From Synechococcus sp. CBW1002 (GTDB lineage Bacteria; Cyanobacteriota; Cyanobacteriia; PCC-6307; Cyanobiaceae), in assembly GCF_015840915.1 (NCBI RefSeq), contig NZ_CP060398.1, positions 124,001 through 188,000 of the forward strand: a stretch of DNA of 64,000 nucleotides. Direction: 5' to 3'. Shown one piece after another: positions 9,764 through 19,276 of this stretch. Position 1 is the first letter of the stretch. Every line of letters starts with the position of its first letter. The position numbers were made by a program, and so were the translations under genes. The notes beneath the pieces were generated by a model. The model was not told the origin of the DNA. It worked only from the letters and a program-made list of their open reading frames with translations, and did not search any database.

Positions 9764-10932
9764 GGCTGGGGAACAGCGGGCTCAGCCGGATCCTGCCCGG
9801 TCGCCGGGACAGGATTCGGCTGGACTGCTGCGGCTGGAGAGGTGGTCGTCGGCTGGTGCCCTCCCGGATCGCGAGGGGAACGCAGCTGGCGCTCCAGCTG
9901 GCGGCTGCGGTCGCTGGCGGCGGGATCCTGGCGGCGCAGGAGCCATTCGCCATAGGCGTCGTCGATGCGGCCACTGAGGCGCAGCCGCCGTTCAATCGCA
10001 CGGCTGGGATCGCCACCCGGCTCTGCCTGAAGCCTGGCCTGATCATCGAGCAGCTGGGTCACCAGCCCCCAGGCCCCCGCCGCCGCCGCCTGCTCCAGGG
10101 CCCGCTCGTACAAACTGTCCCGCTCCGCCAGGGGAAGGGTCTCGAGCAGGGCAGCGGCCTGTTGCAGCCGCGACGCGGTGGCAACGCCAGGCACCCGCGA
10201 GGCCAGCAGCACCTCGGCGGCCTGGCGGCGACGTCCCTGGGCGATGTAGTGCTCGGCCAGCTGATCCAGAGCCACGCGGGTGGTGGTGGTGCCGTCCGCG
10301 GCCTGTTTCACCGGCAGCAGCACGGCCTCGAGGCGAGCCGCATCACCGGCCGCCAGCCGCCAGAGGGCCTCGGCGGCGCGGCGGTGATCCAGGCCAGCGT
10401 TGGCGGCGCGCCACTGCAGCAGGAGCCACTGCTGCCGTTCGCCACCGGCAGCGGGTCCGAAGCGATCCAGCACCGCCAAAGCCTGCTGGGGGGCCCGGCA
10501 GCTGATCAGCACATGGGCGTTGGCCAGCACCACCGCCAGGGGCTGAGGCGCCGGATGGAGGGTCATCAAGCGGGTGTGAAGCTGGCGCACCCGCGCATCG
10601 TCCCCCAGATCCAGCAGGGTGAGACAGGCCTGCTCGATCTGCTCGAGGCTGCCCTTCTCCAGCAGCAAGGCAAAGACCTCGGGCGGGTAGGGCTGGGGAG
10701 GCACCCCCGGGGTGGCAGCAGCGGCAGGGCTGGCGGCCGGCGCGCTGGCAGCGGGCGGGCTGGCAGGACTGACCGCAGACGGATTGACTGGAATGACCGC
10801 TGGAGCCAAGCCCCGGGAAGCAGCACTGGCCGGGGGGATGGCGTCTGCCGCAGCAGCCCTGCTGATCCCCAGGCAGGCGCCGGCCAGGCAGAGCCCGATC
10901 AGGCTGGACAATGGCGACCGGCCAGCCGGCAT
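9760..10932 (-). CDS. Secreted or membrane-anchored helical-repeat protein of unknown function
   Basis: The gene encodes 390 residues. An N-terminal hydrophobic segment ([21 protein letters not shown]) looks like a signal peptide, followed by an Ala/Pro/Ser linker to about residue 80. The central part is made of Ala/Leu-rich helical pairs resembling TPR or similar repeats (for example [22 protein letters not shown]), and the tail is Pro/Gln-rich. I do not recognise the family. The open frame extends far upstream, but that region is the complement of purD; ATG at 10932 sits just before the signal and is preferred. It starts 75 bases from divergent purD and overlaps purC by four bases, so it probably leads the purC-bamA-lpx run. 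Confidence 0.75.
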   Translation of the reverse strand: MPAGRSPLSSLIGLCLAGACLGISRAAAADAIPPASAASRGLAPAVIPVNPSAVSPASPPAASAPAASPAAAATPGVPPQPYPPEVFALLLEKGSLEQIEQACLTLLDLGDDARVRQLHTRLMTLHPAPQPLAVVLANAHVLISCRAPQQALAVLDRFGPAAGGERQQWLLLQWRAANAGLDHRRAAEALWRLAAGDAARLEAVLLPVKQAADGTTTTRVALDQLAEHYIAQGRRRQAAEVLLASRVPGVATASRLQQAAALLETLPLAERDSLYERALEQAAAAGAWGLVTQLLDDQARLQAEPGGDPSRAIERRLRLSGRIDDAYGEWLLRRQDPAASDRSRQLERQLRSPRDPGGHQPTTTSPAAAVQPNPVPATGQDPAEPAVPQP

Positions 10933-11007
10933 GTTGATGGAGACGGCCGTCGCGGCCAAGACTGGCTCACAACCTAAGGGCACTGCCCCCAACCCGCTCC
11001 CCTCGCC

Positions 11008-12342
11008 ATGCTCGACCCGGCCGCGCCGCCCTCCCCCACTGCACCCACCGCGGCAGGCAGGACGCCCCGGCGGATCCTGGTGGTGGGCGGCGGCGGCCGC
11101 GAGAACGCCCTCGGCTGGGCCCTGGCCCGCTGTGCCGGGGTGGAGGCCGTATGGGTGAGCCCCGGCAACGGCGGCACCGCCGAGCTGGAGGGCTGCCGTC
11201 AACTGGCGGTGGCCGAGACCGACCATGAAGGCCTGCTGCAAGCCTGCGCGAAGCACGCGGTCGAGCTGGTGGTCGTGGGGCCTGAGGCTCCCCTGGCTGC
11301 GGGGCTGGCGGATCGGCTGCGCGGCGCCGGGCTGGCGGTGTTCGGCCCCGGCGCCGATGGCGCCCTGCTGGAGGCCAGCAAGCGCTGGGCCAAGACCCTG
11401 ATGCAGGAGGCCGGCATCCCCACCGCTGGCCACTGGAGCGCCACCAGTGCCGCTGAGGCCCTGTTGGTTCTGGAGCAGCAGAACCGTCCCCTGGTGGTCA
11501 AGGCCGATGGCCTGGCCGCGGGGAAGGGGGTGACGGTGGCCGAAAGCGTGGCCGAGACCCGCGCCGCGATCGAGGAGGCCTTTGCCGGACGCTTCGGCGA
11601 GGCGGGCACCTGCCTGGTGCTGGAGGAGCGGATGAGCGGCCCGGAGGTTTCGGTCTTTGCCCTCTGTGACGGCGAGAGGATGGTGTTGCTCCCCCCTGCC
11701 CAGGACCACAAACGCATCGGTGACGGGGACACCGGGCCCAACACCGGCGGCATGGGCGCCTATGCGCCGGCCCCCCTGCTCGATGCCGCCGCTCTGGAGG
11801 CGGTTCGCCACCAGGTGCTGGAGCCCACCCTGGCGGCCCTGCGCCAGCGTGGCATCAACTACCGGGGCGTCATCTACGCCGGGCTGATGCTGACAGCGGA
11901 GGGGCCGAGCGTGATCGAATACAACTGCCGCTTCGGCGACCCGGAGTGCGAAACCCTGATGCCCCTGCTGGGTCCGGAACTGGCGGCGGTGCTTCTGGCC
12001 TGCGCCGAAGGCTGCCTGGAGGCAGCCCCCAGCCTCACGATCGCGCCGCACTGCAGTGCCTGCGTGATTGCTGCCGCCGGGGGCTATCCGGGCACGGTGC
12101 GCCAGGGCGATCCGATTGAGGGTCGGCCCGCCGCGGATCCGCACCGGCAGCTGTTCCATGCCGGCAGCCGCCGCGATGCGGACGGCCTCTGCCGCACCAG
12201 TGGCGGCCGGGTGCTGGCCATGGTGGCCCAGGCCGACGACTTCGACACCGCCTTCGAGCTGGCCTATGACGGACTCGCCCAGGTGCACTTTGAGGGCATG
12301 ACCTTCCGCCGCGACATCGGTCATCAGGTCCGGCAGCGCTGA
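11008..12342 (+). CDS. purD: Phosphoribosylamine--glycine ligase
   Basis: PurD (GAR synthetase) makes glycinamide ribonucleotide from phosphoribosylamine, glycine and ATP, the second step of purine synthesis. The 444 residues show RRILVVGGGGRENALGWAL at the N-terminus, VVVGPEAPLAAGLAD, the ATP-grasp segment LVVKADGLAAGKGV, QDHKRIGDGDTGPNTGGMGA, and YNCRFGDPECE near the end of the ATP-grasp domain. The N-terminal 20 residues before the first beta strand are a short extension rich in Pro and Ala. The stop overlaps the next start by one base (TGATG). Confidence 0.97.
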   Translation: MLDPAAPPSPTAPTAAGRTPRRILVVGGGGRENALGWALARCAGVEAVWVSPGNGGTAELEGCRQLAVAETDHEGLLQACAKHAVELVVVGPEAPLAAGLADRLRGAGLAVFGPGADGALLEASKRWAKTLMQEAGIPTAGHWSATSAAEALLVLEQQNRPLVVKADGLAAGKGVTVAESVAETRAAIEEAFAGRFGEAGTCLVLEERMSGPEVSVFALCDGERMVLLPPAQDHKRIGDGDTGPNTGGMGAYAPAPLLDAAALEAVRHQVLEPTLAALRQRGINYRGVIYAGLMLTAEGPSVIEYNCRFGDPECETLMPLLGPELAAVLLACAEGCLEAAPSLTIAPHCSACVIAAAGGYPGTVRQGDPIEGRPAADPHRQLFHAGSRRDADGLCRTSGGRVLAMVAQADDFDTAFELAYDGLAQVHFEGMTFRRDIGHQVRQR

Positions 12343-14390
12343 TGGCGGAATCGATGCCCAGCTCCTTGCCGAACACCAGTCCTCACTCCTGGCAGCAACG
12401 CCTGGCCCGCTGGTGGGCCGAGTTCAGTCTGCAGACCAAGCTGCTGGCGGTGGCCACCCTGGTGGTGAGCCTGCTGATGACAGGCATCACCTTCCTCGCC
12501 CTCAACGGCATCCAGCGTGATGCCCGCATGAGCGACACCCGCTATGCCCGTGACCTGGGCCTGCTGCTCTCGGCCAATGTGACACCTCTGGTGGCCGAGG
12601 GCAACGACCGGGAACTGGCGCAGGTGTCGGAACGCTTCTGGCGCTCCAGCCGCAGCCTGCGCTACATCCTCTTCGCCGATCCCGAAGGAGTGATCTACCT
12701 CGGCATTCCGATCGGCAACGGCAGCGGCAACGGCGACCAACTGCTGACCCGCCGCCTGGAGCTGCCCGCCGATATCCAGCGCCGTCCGGACAATCCCCTG
12801 GTCCGCCAGCACCTCACCCCCGACGGTCGGGTCACCGACGTGTTCGTGCCGATGGTGAACGACGGCCGGTATCTAGGAGTGCTGGCTCTGGGCATCAACC
12901 CCAACGAAACCCTGCTGGCCAGCGCCGCCCTGACCCGGGAGGTGACCGTGGCGGTGTTCATCTCGATCTGGGTGCTGGTGATCCTCGGTGCCGTGTTCAA
13001 CGCCCTCACGATCACCCAGCCGGTGAAGGAACTGCTCCGAGGCGTGCGTCTGATTGCCAGTGGCACCTTTGAGGCCCGTATTGCGCTGCCGGTGGGTGGC
13101 GAACTGGGTGAATTGCTGAATGGCTTCAACACCATGGCGTCCCAGCTGGAGGCCTACAAAGCCGCCAACATCGAAGAGCTCACCGCGGCCCAGGTGAAGC
13201 AGCAGTCGCTGATCGCCACCATGGCCGATGGGGCGGTGCTTCTCGATGCCGAAGGCCGGATCGTGCTGGCCAACCCCACGGCCCGGCGTCTGTTCCGCTG
13301 GGAAGGGCGCAGCCTGGAGGGCAACGACCTGGAGCGGGAGCTGCCGGAGCGGTTGGCGGTTGAACTGCACGCCCCGCTCGAAAGCCTGATCGGCAACCAG
13401 CGCGACAGCACCGATGTTCGCTGCAGCTTCGGCGAGCCACCGCGCACCCTGCGGATCGTGTTGCAATCGGTGCGGGATGCCAGCGGTGAGAGCCTCAAGG
13501 GCATCGCCGTAACGATTCAGGATCTCACCCGCGAGGTGGAACTCAACGCGGCCCAGAGCCGCTTCATCAGCAACGTCTCGCACGAACTGCGCACGCCCCT
13601 GTTCAACATCAAGAGCTACGTGGAAACCCTCCACGATCTCGGCGATCAGTTGAGTGAAGCCGAGAAGCGCGAATTCCTGGGCATCGCCAACGACGAGACC
13701 GATCGGCTGACCCGATTGGTGAACGATGTGCTTGATCTCTCCCGGCTCGAATCCGAGCGGGTCTGGACCCTGGAGCCGCTGGAACTGCCGCCGGCGATCG
13801 AGCAGACCCTGCGCACCTACCGCCTGAACGCCGAAGATAAGGGGGTTAATCTGGCCTTCGAGAGCGATCCAACCCTGCCAAGGGTGCTGGGGAACTGGGA
13901 CCTGCTGCTGCAGGTGCTCGACAATCTGGTGGGCAATGCCCTCAAGTTCACGCCCAAGGGAGGCGGCCTGATGATCCGAGCCTACCCCTGGCCCGATCTC
14001 TGCCAGATCGAACCCGGCGAACCTGGCGAAGAGGAGCATCCCCGTTGCACGCTCACCTCCCCATTGCCGCGGTTGCGGATCGAGATCGCTGATACGGGCT
14101 GCGGAATCTCAGAAGCGGATCAGGACCGAATCTTCGACCGGTTCTTTCGGGTGGAAAACGCGGTCCACACCGAAGCCGGCACCGGCCTGGGGCTCTCGAT
14201 CGTCCGCGGCATCATCGACAAGCACGGCAGCCGTATTCACATGGCGAGCGAGATGGGGACCGGCACCACTTTCTGGTTTGATCTGCCTCTAGAGCACTCT
14301 GACGACGACGAACTCAGGGTGGCCGGTGAACGCCGCTCGCTCCTGAATGACAGTCTCGCCGGCCAGGCTGTTCTCACGTCGAACAGCTAA
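12342..14390 (+). CDS. nblS: Sensor histidine kinase NblS (Hik33/DspA type)
   Basis: NblS is the essential cyanobacterial sensor kinase that controls high-light and nutrient-stress genes. The 682 residues contain a first membrane segment (LLAVATLVVSLLMTGITFLAL, about 35-55), a periplasmic sensor region, a second membrane segment (about 205-225), a HAMP region, a PAS domain (from ADGAVLLDAEGRIVLANPTA), the HisKA motif NVSHELRTPLFNIKSY with the phosphorylated His, and an ATPase domain with N box (DNLVGNALKF), DTGCGIS and GTGLGLSIV. Full length supports NblS rather than a generic kinase. It converges on kaiC; translation is probably coupled to purD. Confidence 0.93.
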   Translation: MAESMPSSLPNTSPHSWQQRLARWWAEFSLQTKLLAVATLVVSLLMTGITFLALNGIQRDARMSDTRYARDLGLLLSANVTPLVAEGNDRELAQVSERFWRSSRSLRYILFADPEGVIYLGIPIGNGSGNGDQLLTRRLELPADIQRRPDNPLVRQHLTPDGRVTDVFVPMVNDGRYLGVLALGINPNETLLASAALTREVTVAVFISIWVLVILGAVFNALTITQPVKELLRGVRLIASGTFEARIALPVGGELGELLNGFNTMASQLEAYKAANIEELTAAQVKQQSLIATMADGAVLLDAEGRIVLANPTARRLFRWEGRSLEGNDLERELPERLAVELHAPLESLIGNQRDSTDVRCSFGEPPRTLRIVLQSVRDASGESLKGIAVTIQDLTREVELNAAQSRFISNVSHELRTPLFNIKSYVETLHDLGDQLSEAEKREFLGIANDETDRLTRLVNDVLDLSRLESERVWTLEPLELPPAIEQTLRTYRLNAEDKGVNLAFESDPTLPRVLGNWDLLLQVLDNLVGNALKFTPKGGGLMIRAYPWPDLCQIEPGEPGEEEHPRCTLTSPLPRLRIEIADTGCGISEADQDRIFDRFFRVENAVHTEAGTGLGLSIVRGIIDKHGSRIHMASEMGTGTTFWFDLPLEHSDDDELRVAGERRSLLNDSLAGQAVLTSNS

Positions 14391-14449
14391 GACAGCCCAT
14401 TCACATTGATCTGGCCTGTGCAGTCTGGCAACTGCGATCATGACGGTCT

Positions 14450-15991
14450 TCAGAGATCGTCAGTAGTCACACCGCGCACGATACGGGCCAGCTCACTGCG
14501 TTCATCGTTGGTGATGCGATGCGGCACACCGGAAATGATCCGCTCAAAGTTCGAGAAGGAATCCTTGATCTCAGGGCCCTGGCCCGTGATCACAAACTCA
14601 CGGATGCCCTTGTCGTGCCACGAGCCACGCATCTTGAACACGTTGAGAGCGCGGGCCATTTCGCCACGAATCTCGACATACTGCAGAAGCAGAATCGTAT
14701 CCGTGATTGTGGAGATATGCGAGTCGGTGATCGAGTGGCTACCCATGAATTCCTCTGAGGTATTCGTGAAGAAGCCGGTGATCTCCTCTTGCTTGGCAAA
14801 ACCGGTGATGCCGATCACAAACTGACGAAACGCGTTATGACTCACTCCCCTGGCCAAGGCTGAAAGCGAATCAATCGCCATGCGTGAAGGCTTGAACTGA
14901 CTGATTTCTGTCTTGATGATCTGGAGATGATCCTCCAGACCGGTGGACTCGGGATAGGCACAGATGATCTTGAGCAGTCCGTCCTGCTCCATCTGCTCAA
15001 AGTCAATTCCCCAGCTGGTCGCGTTGCGCAGCAGCTGAGCCCTTGACTCCTCATAGGCAAACAAGATGGCGCGCTCCTTGCTGCGGCAGCCATCTTCAAC
15101 GAACTTGCTCACCAGAAGAGTCTTGCCCGTGCCGGTAGCACCGGTAGCGAGAATGATCGAATCCTTGAAGAATCCACCACCGCACATCTCGTCCAGCCGA
15201 GGCACGCCGGAACTAACACGCACATTGGAGGAACGCTGGGTCAATCGCATCGCACCCAAGGGGAAGATACTCATGCCATTTCTACCCATCGTGAATGGAA
15301 ATTCACCCTTCATATGGGTGGTGCCGCGTAATTTGAGCACCTCCAAGGTGCGGCGGCGGCGCTCCCCTTCGAGCACATTTCGGAGAATGATGACATTATC
15401 CGAAACGAACTCTTCGACGCCATAGCGAGCGATCGGACCATATTCATCGATCCGCTCGGATGTCATCACAGTCGTGACGCCAATTTCTTTCAGGCGAGCA
15501 ATCAGGCGAAAAATCTCACGACGCACCACGGACAAGGCATCGTACTGCTGAAAAACCGACGTGATCGAATCGATCGCCACTCGCCGCGCCTTATACTTGC
15601 GAATCGCATAGTTAATTCGCTCGATCAATCCAGAAAGATCAAAAGAGCCAGCTACATCTTGACCATCTGGGTCAGGAGAAGCGTCCAATATAAAAAGCTT
15701 ATCTTGTTCAACTAATTCCTGCATATTCCAGCCAAAACTCGAGGCATTTCGCAGGATATCGAGTGGCGATTCTTCGAAGGTCACGAAGATGCCAGGCTCG
15801 TTGAACTGATGGATGCCGTTGTAGAGAAAACTCAGCGACAGCACAGTCTTCCCCGTTCCAGAGGTGCCACTGATCAGCGTGGAACGACCGATCGGCAGAC
15901 CCCCATGGCAGATGTCATCCAGTCCCTCAATCGCAGTCGGGAGCTTCTGAACCTGCATCTGACTGTGACTGGGTCGATTCAAATCCTGCAT
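14450..15991 (-). CDS. kaiC: Circadian clock ATPase/autokinase KaiC
   Basis: KaiC is the hexameric core of the cyanobacterial clock; it autophosphorylates and dephosphorylates over about a day. It has two RecA-like domains, CI with Walker A GTSGTGKT at about residue 42 and CII with a second Walker A (GATGTGKT) near residue 285. The phosphorylation motif TDSHISTITDT is intact: Ser427-Thr428 here correspond to Ser431-Thr432 of S. elongatus, with the preceding Thr also kept. The length of 513 residues is close to the usual 519. The C-terminal tail needed for KaiA binding is present. It is separated from kaiB by 137 bases, which may hold its own promoter. Confidence 0.97.
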   Translation of the reverse strand: MQDLNRPSHSQMQVQKLPTAIEGLDDICHGGLPIGRSTLISGTSGTGKTVLSLSFLYNGIHQFNEPGIFVTFEESPLDILRNASSFGWNMQELVEQDKLFILDASPDPDGQDVAGSFDLSGLIERINYAIRKYKARRVAIDSITSVFQQYDALSVVRREIFRLIARLKEIGVTTVMTSERIDEYGPIARYGVEEFVSDNVIILRNVLEGERRRRTLEVLKLRGTTHMKGEFPFTMGRNGMSIFPLGAMRLTQRSSNVRVSSGVPRLDEMCGGGFFKDSIILATGATGTGKTLLVSKFVEDGCRSKERAILFAYEESRAQLLRNATSWGIDFEQMEQDGLLKIICAYPESTGLEDHLQIIKTEISQFKPSRMAIDSLSALARGVSHNAFRQFVIGITGFAKQEEITGFFTNTSEEFMGSHSITDSHISTITDTILLLQYVEIRGEMARALNVFKMRGSWHDKGIREFVITGQGPEIKDSFSNFERIISGVPHRITNDERSELARIVRGVTTDDL

Positions 15992-16128
15992 TGACGGGAA
16001 GACCTTGTGGAGAGGCTAGGCCGCGAAGGAGCTTGTGGGCCCTTGGGACGTAAAGAGATGTGGGGTTGACAGGGTTGACGCCGATCCGTCCAGAAACGAT
16101 CAACGCAGAGCCTGCTCCTCAGGAAGGC

Positions 16129-16524
16129 TCAAAGGGACTCACCCTCAACAATCATGCCCTGTCCCGAGCTGTCGTTCTCAACCTGCCACTCCCCAAAGAG
16201 TCTGGGGTCGAGATCCGAAAGCCCTTCTTCGGAGAGCTCCTCATAGAGCAGATCAAGGCCGATCAGCACTCGCTCTCGATCGGACAGATCCCCGATGATG
16301 CGGCGCACCGGCGGTGGCAGAATCTTCGAAAGGGTGGGAGTGGCCAGAATTTTATCCTCCTCGGCCAATTGAGGACTCTTGAGTACGTCAATGACTTTGA
16401 GGGCATAGACGCCCTTGAACTCCGTTTCAAGAATGTTGCGGAGCGTCCTCAAGGCCCGTATGGAGCTGGGGGTGTTCCCGGCCACATAGAGCTTCAGGAT
16501 GTAGGTCTTGCGGGGAAGCGTCAT
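16129..16524 (-). CDS. kaiB: Circadian clock protein KaiB
   Basis: KaiB binds phosphorylated KaiC, sequesters KaiA and signals to output kinases. The thioredoxin-like, fold-switching core is clear: [20 protein letters not shown] at the N-terminus, then [24 protein letters not shown]. It is 131 residues, longer than the roughly 102 of S. elongatus; the extra residues form an acidic C-terminal tail (from about residue 95). Its start overlaps the kaiA stop by four bases (ATGA), so kaiA and kaiB are cotranscribed and probably translationally coupled. Confidence 0.96.
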   Translation of the reverse strand: MTLPRKTYILKLYVAGNTPSSIRALRTLRNILETEFKGVYALKVIDVLKSPQLAEEDKILATPTLSKILPPPVRRIIGDLSDRERVLIGLDLLYEELSEEGLSDLDPRLFGEWQVENDSSGQGMIVEGESL

Positions 16525-17414
16525 TCAGAACTCTCGATCGTCAAGGACTGACTGGCGTGGATCTCACTGGACTCGACAAGAGGTTTGGACCCCTGAGCGA
16601 GGGCGGTGTCGGGAGGAAGGGAGCGGCGGTACATTTCGCATAGATGCGCCATCACATCTAAAAGGGCAATGCGGTAGTCCTGCAGGAAATCATCATCACG
16701 GCCCTCCAACCGTACCTTCTTCCAGAGCCCATCAATGAGACTTGTATGAATTTCAACAACTTTGGTGATGGAAAGATCACTGAAGAAGGCTGTATTCACG
16801 AAGTTCTCCAGAGCCTGATTGGCGGCGGCTGGGTCCCGGAAATAACTGAGCAGAAGGTCGCGATAGGTGCGCTGCAATGATTGCAACAACTTCTGAGCTT
16901 CCTGCTTGGGCAGATTGCGCAGGAAGCGGGCTGCATCCCGCTTGTAGAAAACGCCAAGATAGCCAAGCCGATCCTTGAGACGATTAGCCAGTTTCCATGC
17001 CTCAGGAGTCGGAGCCTCACTGTCAACGGACTGACTGGAGCCGTGAAGCAGGCCTTGCCTGAGAAAGCGCGACACAGCTGCATCAATGCTGTACTTGAGC
17101 TGCTCAAGCTGATCGGGCTGGAGGTGCACCTCCGCTTCATGGTATTGACACTGGCCTCCACCCCGTCCGATCACCACGGCCGGCAGCAACAATCCCTGCT
17201 TGGCCAAGCTTTGGAGCAGCTCAGAAGTGGTCTCCGTCTGGTCCACCAGGACCACATCGAAGTCTTCAAGGTGGCGATCGAGTTTGGCGATCACATCCGC
17301 CTCCGGTGGGATCGGCACAAGCTCGTAACGACCATCCCGCAGCATCTGGGCAGAGGCCTGGGCGAGCTGCTCGTCGCGAACCAGGGAAGCAACCGTGAGG
17401 GCCGGCTTGGGCAT
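16521..17414 (-). CDS. kaiA: Circadian clock protein KaiA, full length
   Basis: KaiA stimulates KaiC phosphorylation. The N-terminal half is the pseudo-receiver domain ([16 protein letters not shown] to about residue 125). The C-terminal half is the KaiC-binding and dimer domain, with [30 protein letters not shown] and the highly conserved end [13 protein letters not shown]. Starting at ATG 17414 gives 297 residues, close to the usual 284; the upstream extension to 17525 looks non-coding. A full-length KaiA means this lineage has kept a three-protein clock. It is divergent from rplU. Confidence 0.95.
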   Translation of the reverse strand: MPKPALTVASLVRDEQLAQASAQMLRDGRYELVPIPPEADVIAKLDRHLEDFDVVLVDQTETTSELLQSLAKQGLLLPAVVIGRGGGQCQYHEAEVHLQPDQLEQLKYSIDAAVSRFLRQGLLHGSSQSVDSEAPTPEAWKLANRLKDRLGYLGVFYKRDAARFLRNLPKQEAQKLLQSLQRTYRDLLLSYFRDPAAANQALENFVNTAFFSDLSITKVVEIHTSLIDGLWKKVRLEGRDDDFLQDYRIALLDVMAHLCEMYRRSLPPDTALAQGSKPLVESSEIHASQSLTIESSE

Positions 17415-17597
17415 CGGGCGCGGAACAGGCAGCCTCCGGTGGACCACCGTGAGGGTCAGGTGCGGGCAACCGCATGGTTGCACGGCCATATCTTGACGGC
17501 GGGTGGGCCGAACTGTGAGGATCACTCTTTCTTATCCAAATCCCGTGCGCTCAGGCTCCCAATGGCTTAACGCCAGCCTGGCCACGTCCCTGAGCCC

Positions 17598-17963
17598 ATG
17601 ACCAAGACCGACAACCCTGCTGCGGCGGCGGCTCCCTACGCGATCGTCGAAGCCAGTGGTCAGCAATTCTGGCTGCAACCCAACCGCTACGTGGACCTGG
17701 ACCGCCTGGCGGCCGAAGTGGACAGCAGCGTGACCCTCGAGACTGTGCTTCTGGTTCATGACGGCAACGCCACCACCCTGGGTCAGCCCTATGTGACCGG
17801 TGCCACTGTCGAACTGAAGGTGATGGAGCATCGCCGCGGTCCGAAACTGATCGTGTACAAGATGCGTCCCAAGAAAAAGACCCGCCGCAAGAACGGTCAC
17901 CGGCAGGAGCTTACCCGTGTGATGGTCCAGTCCATCAACCTGGCCGGTAAGCCGATCTCCTGA
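17598..17963 (+). CDS. rplU: 50S ribosomal protein L21
   Basis: L21 is a large-subunit protein that binds 23S rRNA. The 121 residues contain [24 protein letters not shown], typical of cyanobacterial L21, and a basic C-terminal segment ([17 protein letters not shown]) for RNA binding. It lies 80 bases upstream of rpmA in the classic L21-L27 operon order and is transcribed away from kaiA, with 183 bases between the two starts. Confidence 0.97.
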   Translation: MTKTDNPAAAAAPYAIVEASGQQFWLQPNRYVDLDRLAAEVDSSVTLETVLLVHDGNATTLGQPYVTGATVELKVMEHRRGPKLIVYKMRPKKKTRRKNGHRQELTRVMVQSINLAGKPIS

Positions 17964-18043
17964 ATGCCGCACGCCGATCGCGAGGCTCCGTGAAGTGGCG
18001 ATCCGCGTTCCACCATCTATCCCTCCTTATTCCCTGACCCCCC

Positions 18044-18307
18044 ATGGCCCACAAGAAAGGCACAGGTTCCACACGGAACGGCCGCGATTCCAATTCCAAG
18101 CGCCTTGGAGTCAAGGCCTACGGCGGTGAAGCCGTGAGTGCCGGTTCGATCCTGATCCGCCAGCGGGGCACCTCGGTCCTGCCTGGCGTCAATGTCGGTC
18201 GCGGCTCCGACGACACCCTCTTCTCCCTGGTGGATGGAGTGGTGAGCTTCGACAGCATCAAGCGTGGACTGCGCAACCGCAAACGCATCAACGTGGCTGT
18301 CGCCTGA
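18044..18307 (+). CDS. rpmA: 50S ribosomal protein L27
   Basis: L27 sits near the peptidyl transferase centre. The N-terminus [20 protein letters not shown] is the standard sequence and needs no processing of the Firmicutes type. The following [22 protein letters not shown] is diagnostic. At 87 residues it is the normal length. It is the second gene of the rplU-rpmA operon and is followed 52 bases later by a strong terminator. Confidence 0.98.
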   Translation: MAHKKGTGSTRNGRDSNSKRLGVKAYGGEAVSAGSILIRQRGTSVLPGVNVGRGSDDTLFSLVDGVVSFDSIKRGLRNRKRINVAVA

Positions 18308-18359
18308 AGGCCTGGTCAACCCAGACCAAGACCGGCGTCCATGGCCGGGCTTTCTCATG

Positions 18360-18386
18360 GCCGGCGCGATGTCGCCGGCTTTTTTT
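18360..18386 (+). terminator. Rho-independent terminator of rplU-rpmA
   Basis: A perfect 7-bp stem (GCCGGCG at 18360-18366 with CGCCGGC at 18373-18379) around a six-base loop is followed at once by seven T residues at 18380-18386. It lies after rpmA and before the stop of the convergent methyltransferase gene. Confidence 0.92.
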
Positions 18387-18418
18387 GTGGGTGGCGCCGG
18401 ACGAGCCGCACCAGCACC

Positions 18419-19222
18419 TCATGCTGCCGGCAGCAATCGATAGGCGCGGGTCGTGATCAGGTAGGGGTGGAACACCTCGAGGAAGCGGCCCTGCAGACGC
18501 CGGAAGAAGGCCTCCACCAGGGCGGGGTCATCGAAATGGAAGGGATATTCGCCGTCAAAGCCGCGGAAGAAATACCAGTTCAGCAGGGCAATCGCCTCAG
18601 GACTCATCCTGGCGGCAAAGCAGTCCAGCTGGCCCGCCGGGTCAGGCAGGTGCTCCAGCACGTCCAGACAGACGATGGTGTCGAACTGTGGCGGCAGACG
18701 TGAATCCTCCAGATCGCGGCAGCAGAGCAGGCGATCCGCCAGCCCCATGCGCTCGGCCCGCCACTGCACGAAAGCCCGGTTGCGGGGATTGAGGTCCACG
18801 ACACACACCCGATCCACCGCCGGCAGGGCCGCCGCCGCCAGAGCGTGCGTGCCGATGCCGCCGCCGAAATCCAGCACCTGGCCGCGGGCAAAACGCTGCT
18901 GCAGGCGCAGGGTGTCGGCGATGTAATCGGCGCTGCCCAGGTGCCAGGCGGCCAGCTCCAGGAGATGCCCATCTCCCACCGTGTCTTCGTAGAAGGCACT
19001 GGCCCGCTCCGGGCTGAACCCACCCGGATGCAGTGCCGCCAGCGCATCGGTGCTGCGCGGCATCCGCGCCTCCAGCTCCTCAGGCTGGATCGCCAGGAAG
19101 GCAGCCAGCTGGCTGCGCAGATCGAAACCGCTGGCCAGGAACACCTCCAGCCCCAGACCCGACAGGAGCGGTTCCGTCGCGCTTCGGAGGGCAGGATCAG
19201 CGACCGGATCGGCGGCAGGCAT
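18419..19222 (-). CDS. Class I SAM-dependent methyltransferase, substrate unknown
   Basis: The gene encodes 267 residues. The Rossmann-like methyltransferase core has motif I VLDFGGGIGTHALAA near residue 115, an acidic residue in the next strand (VCVVDLNPRNRAF), and FDTIVCLDVLEHLPDPAGQLD for the later motifs. The N-terminal 100 residues contain no methyltransferase motif and may recognise the substrate. The sequence does not tell which molecule is methylated. It is transcribed toward rpmA and lies alone, 54 bases beyond the start of the transporter gene's end. Confidence 0.8.
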   Translation of the reverse strand: MPAADPVADPALRSATEPLLSGLGLEVFLASGFDLRSQLAAFLAIQPEELEARMPRSTDALAALHPGGFSPERASAFYEDTVGDGHLLELAAWHLGSADYIADTLRLQQRFARGQVLDFGGGIGTHALAAAALPAVDRVCVVDLNPRNRAFVQWRAERMGLADRLLCCRDLEDSRLPPQFDTIVCLDVLEHLPDPAGQLDCFAARMSPEAIALLNWYFFRGFDGEYPFHFDDPALVEAFFRRLQGRFLEVFHPYLITTRAYRLLPAA

Positions 19223-19276
19223 CGGCAGGGGAACGGACAGCGGCCGCCAACTTAGGGGTGAGGGAAGCCGCAGGGC

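Noticed and set aside
10933-12324. Extension of the minus-strand helical-repeat gene across the complement of purD
   Set aside because: purD is certain on the other strand, and the signal peptide begins exactly at the ATG at 10932.
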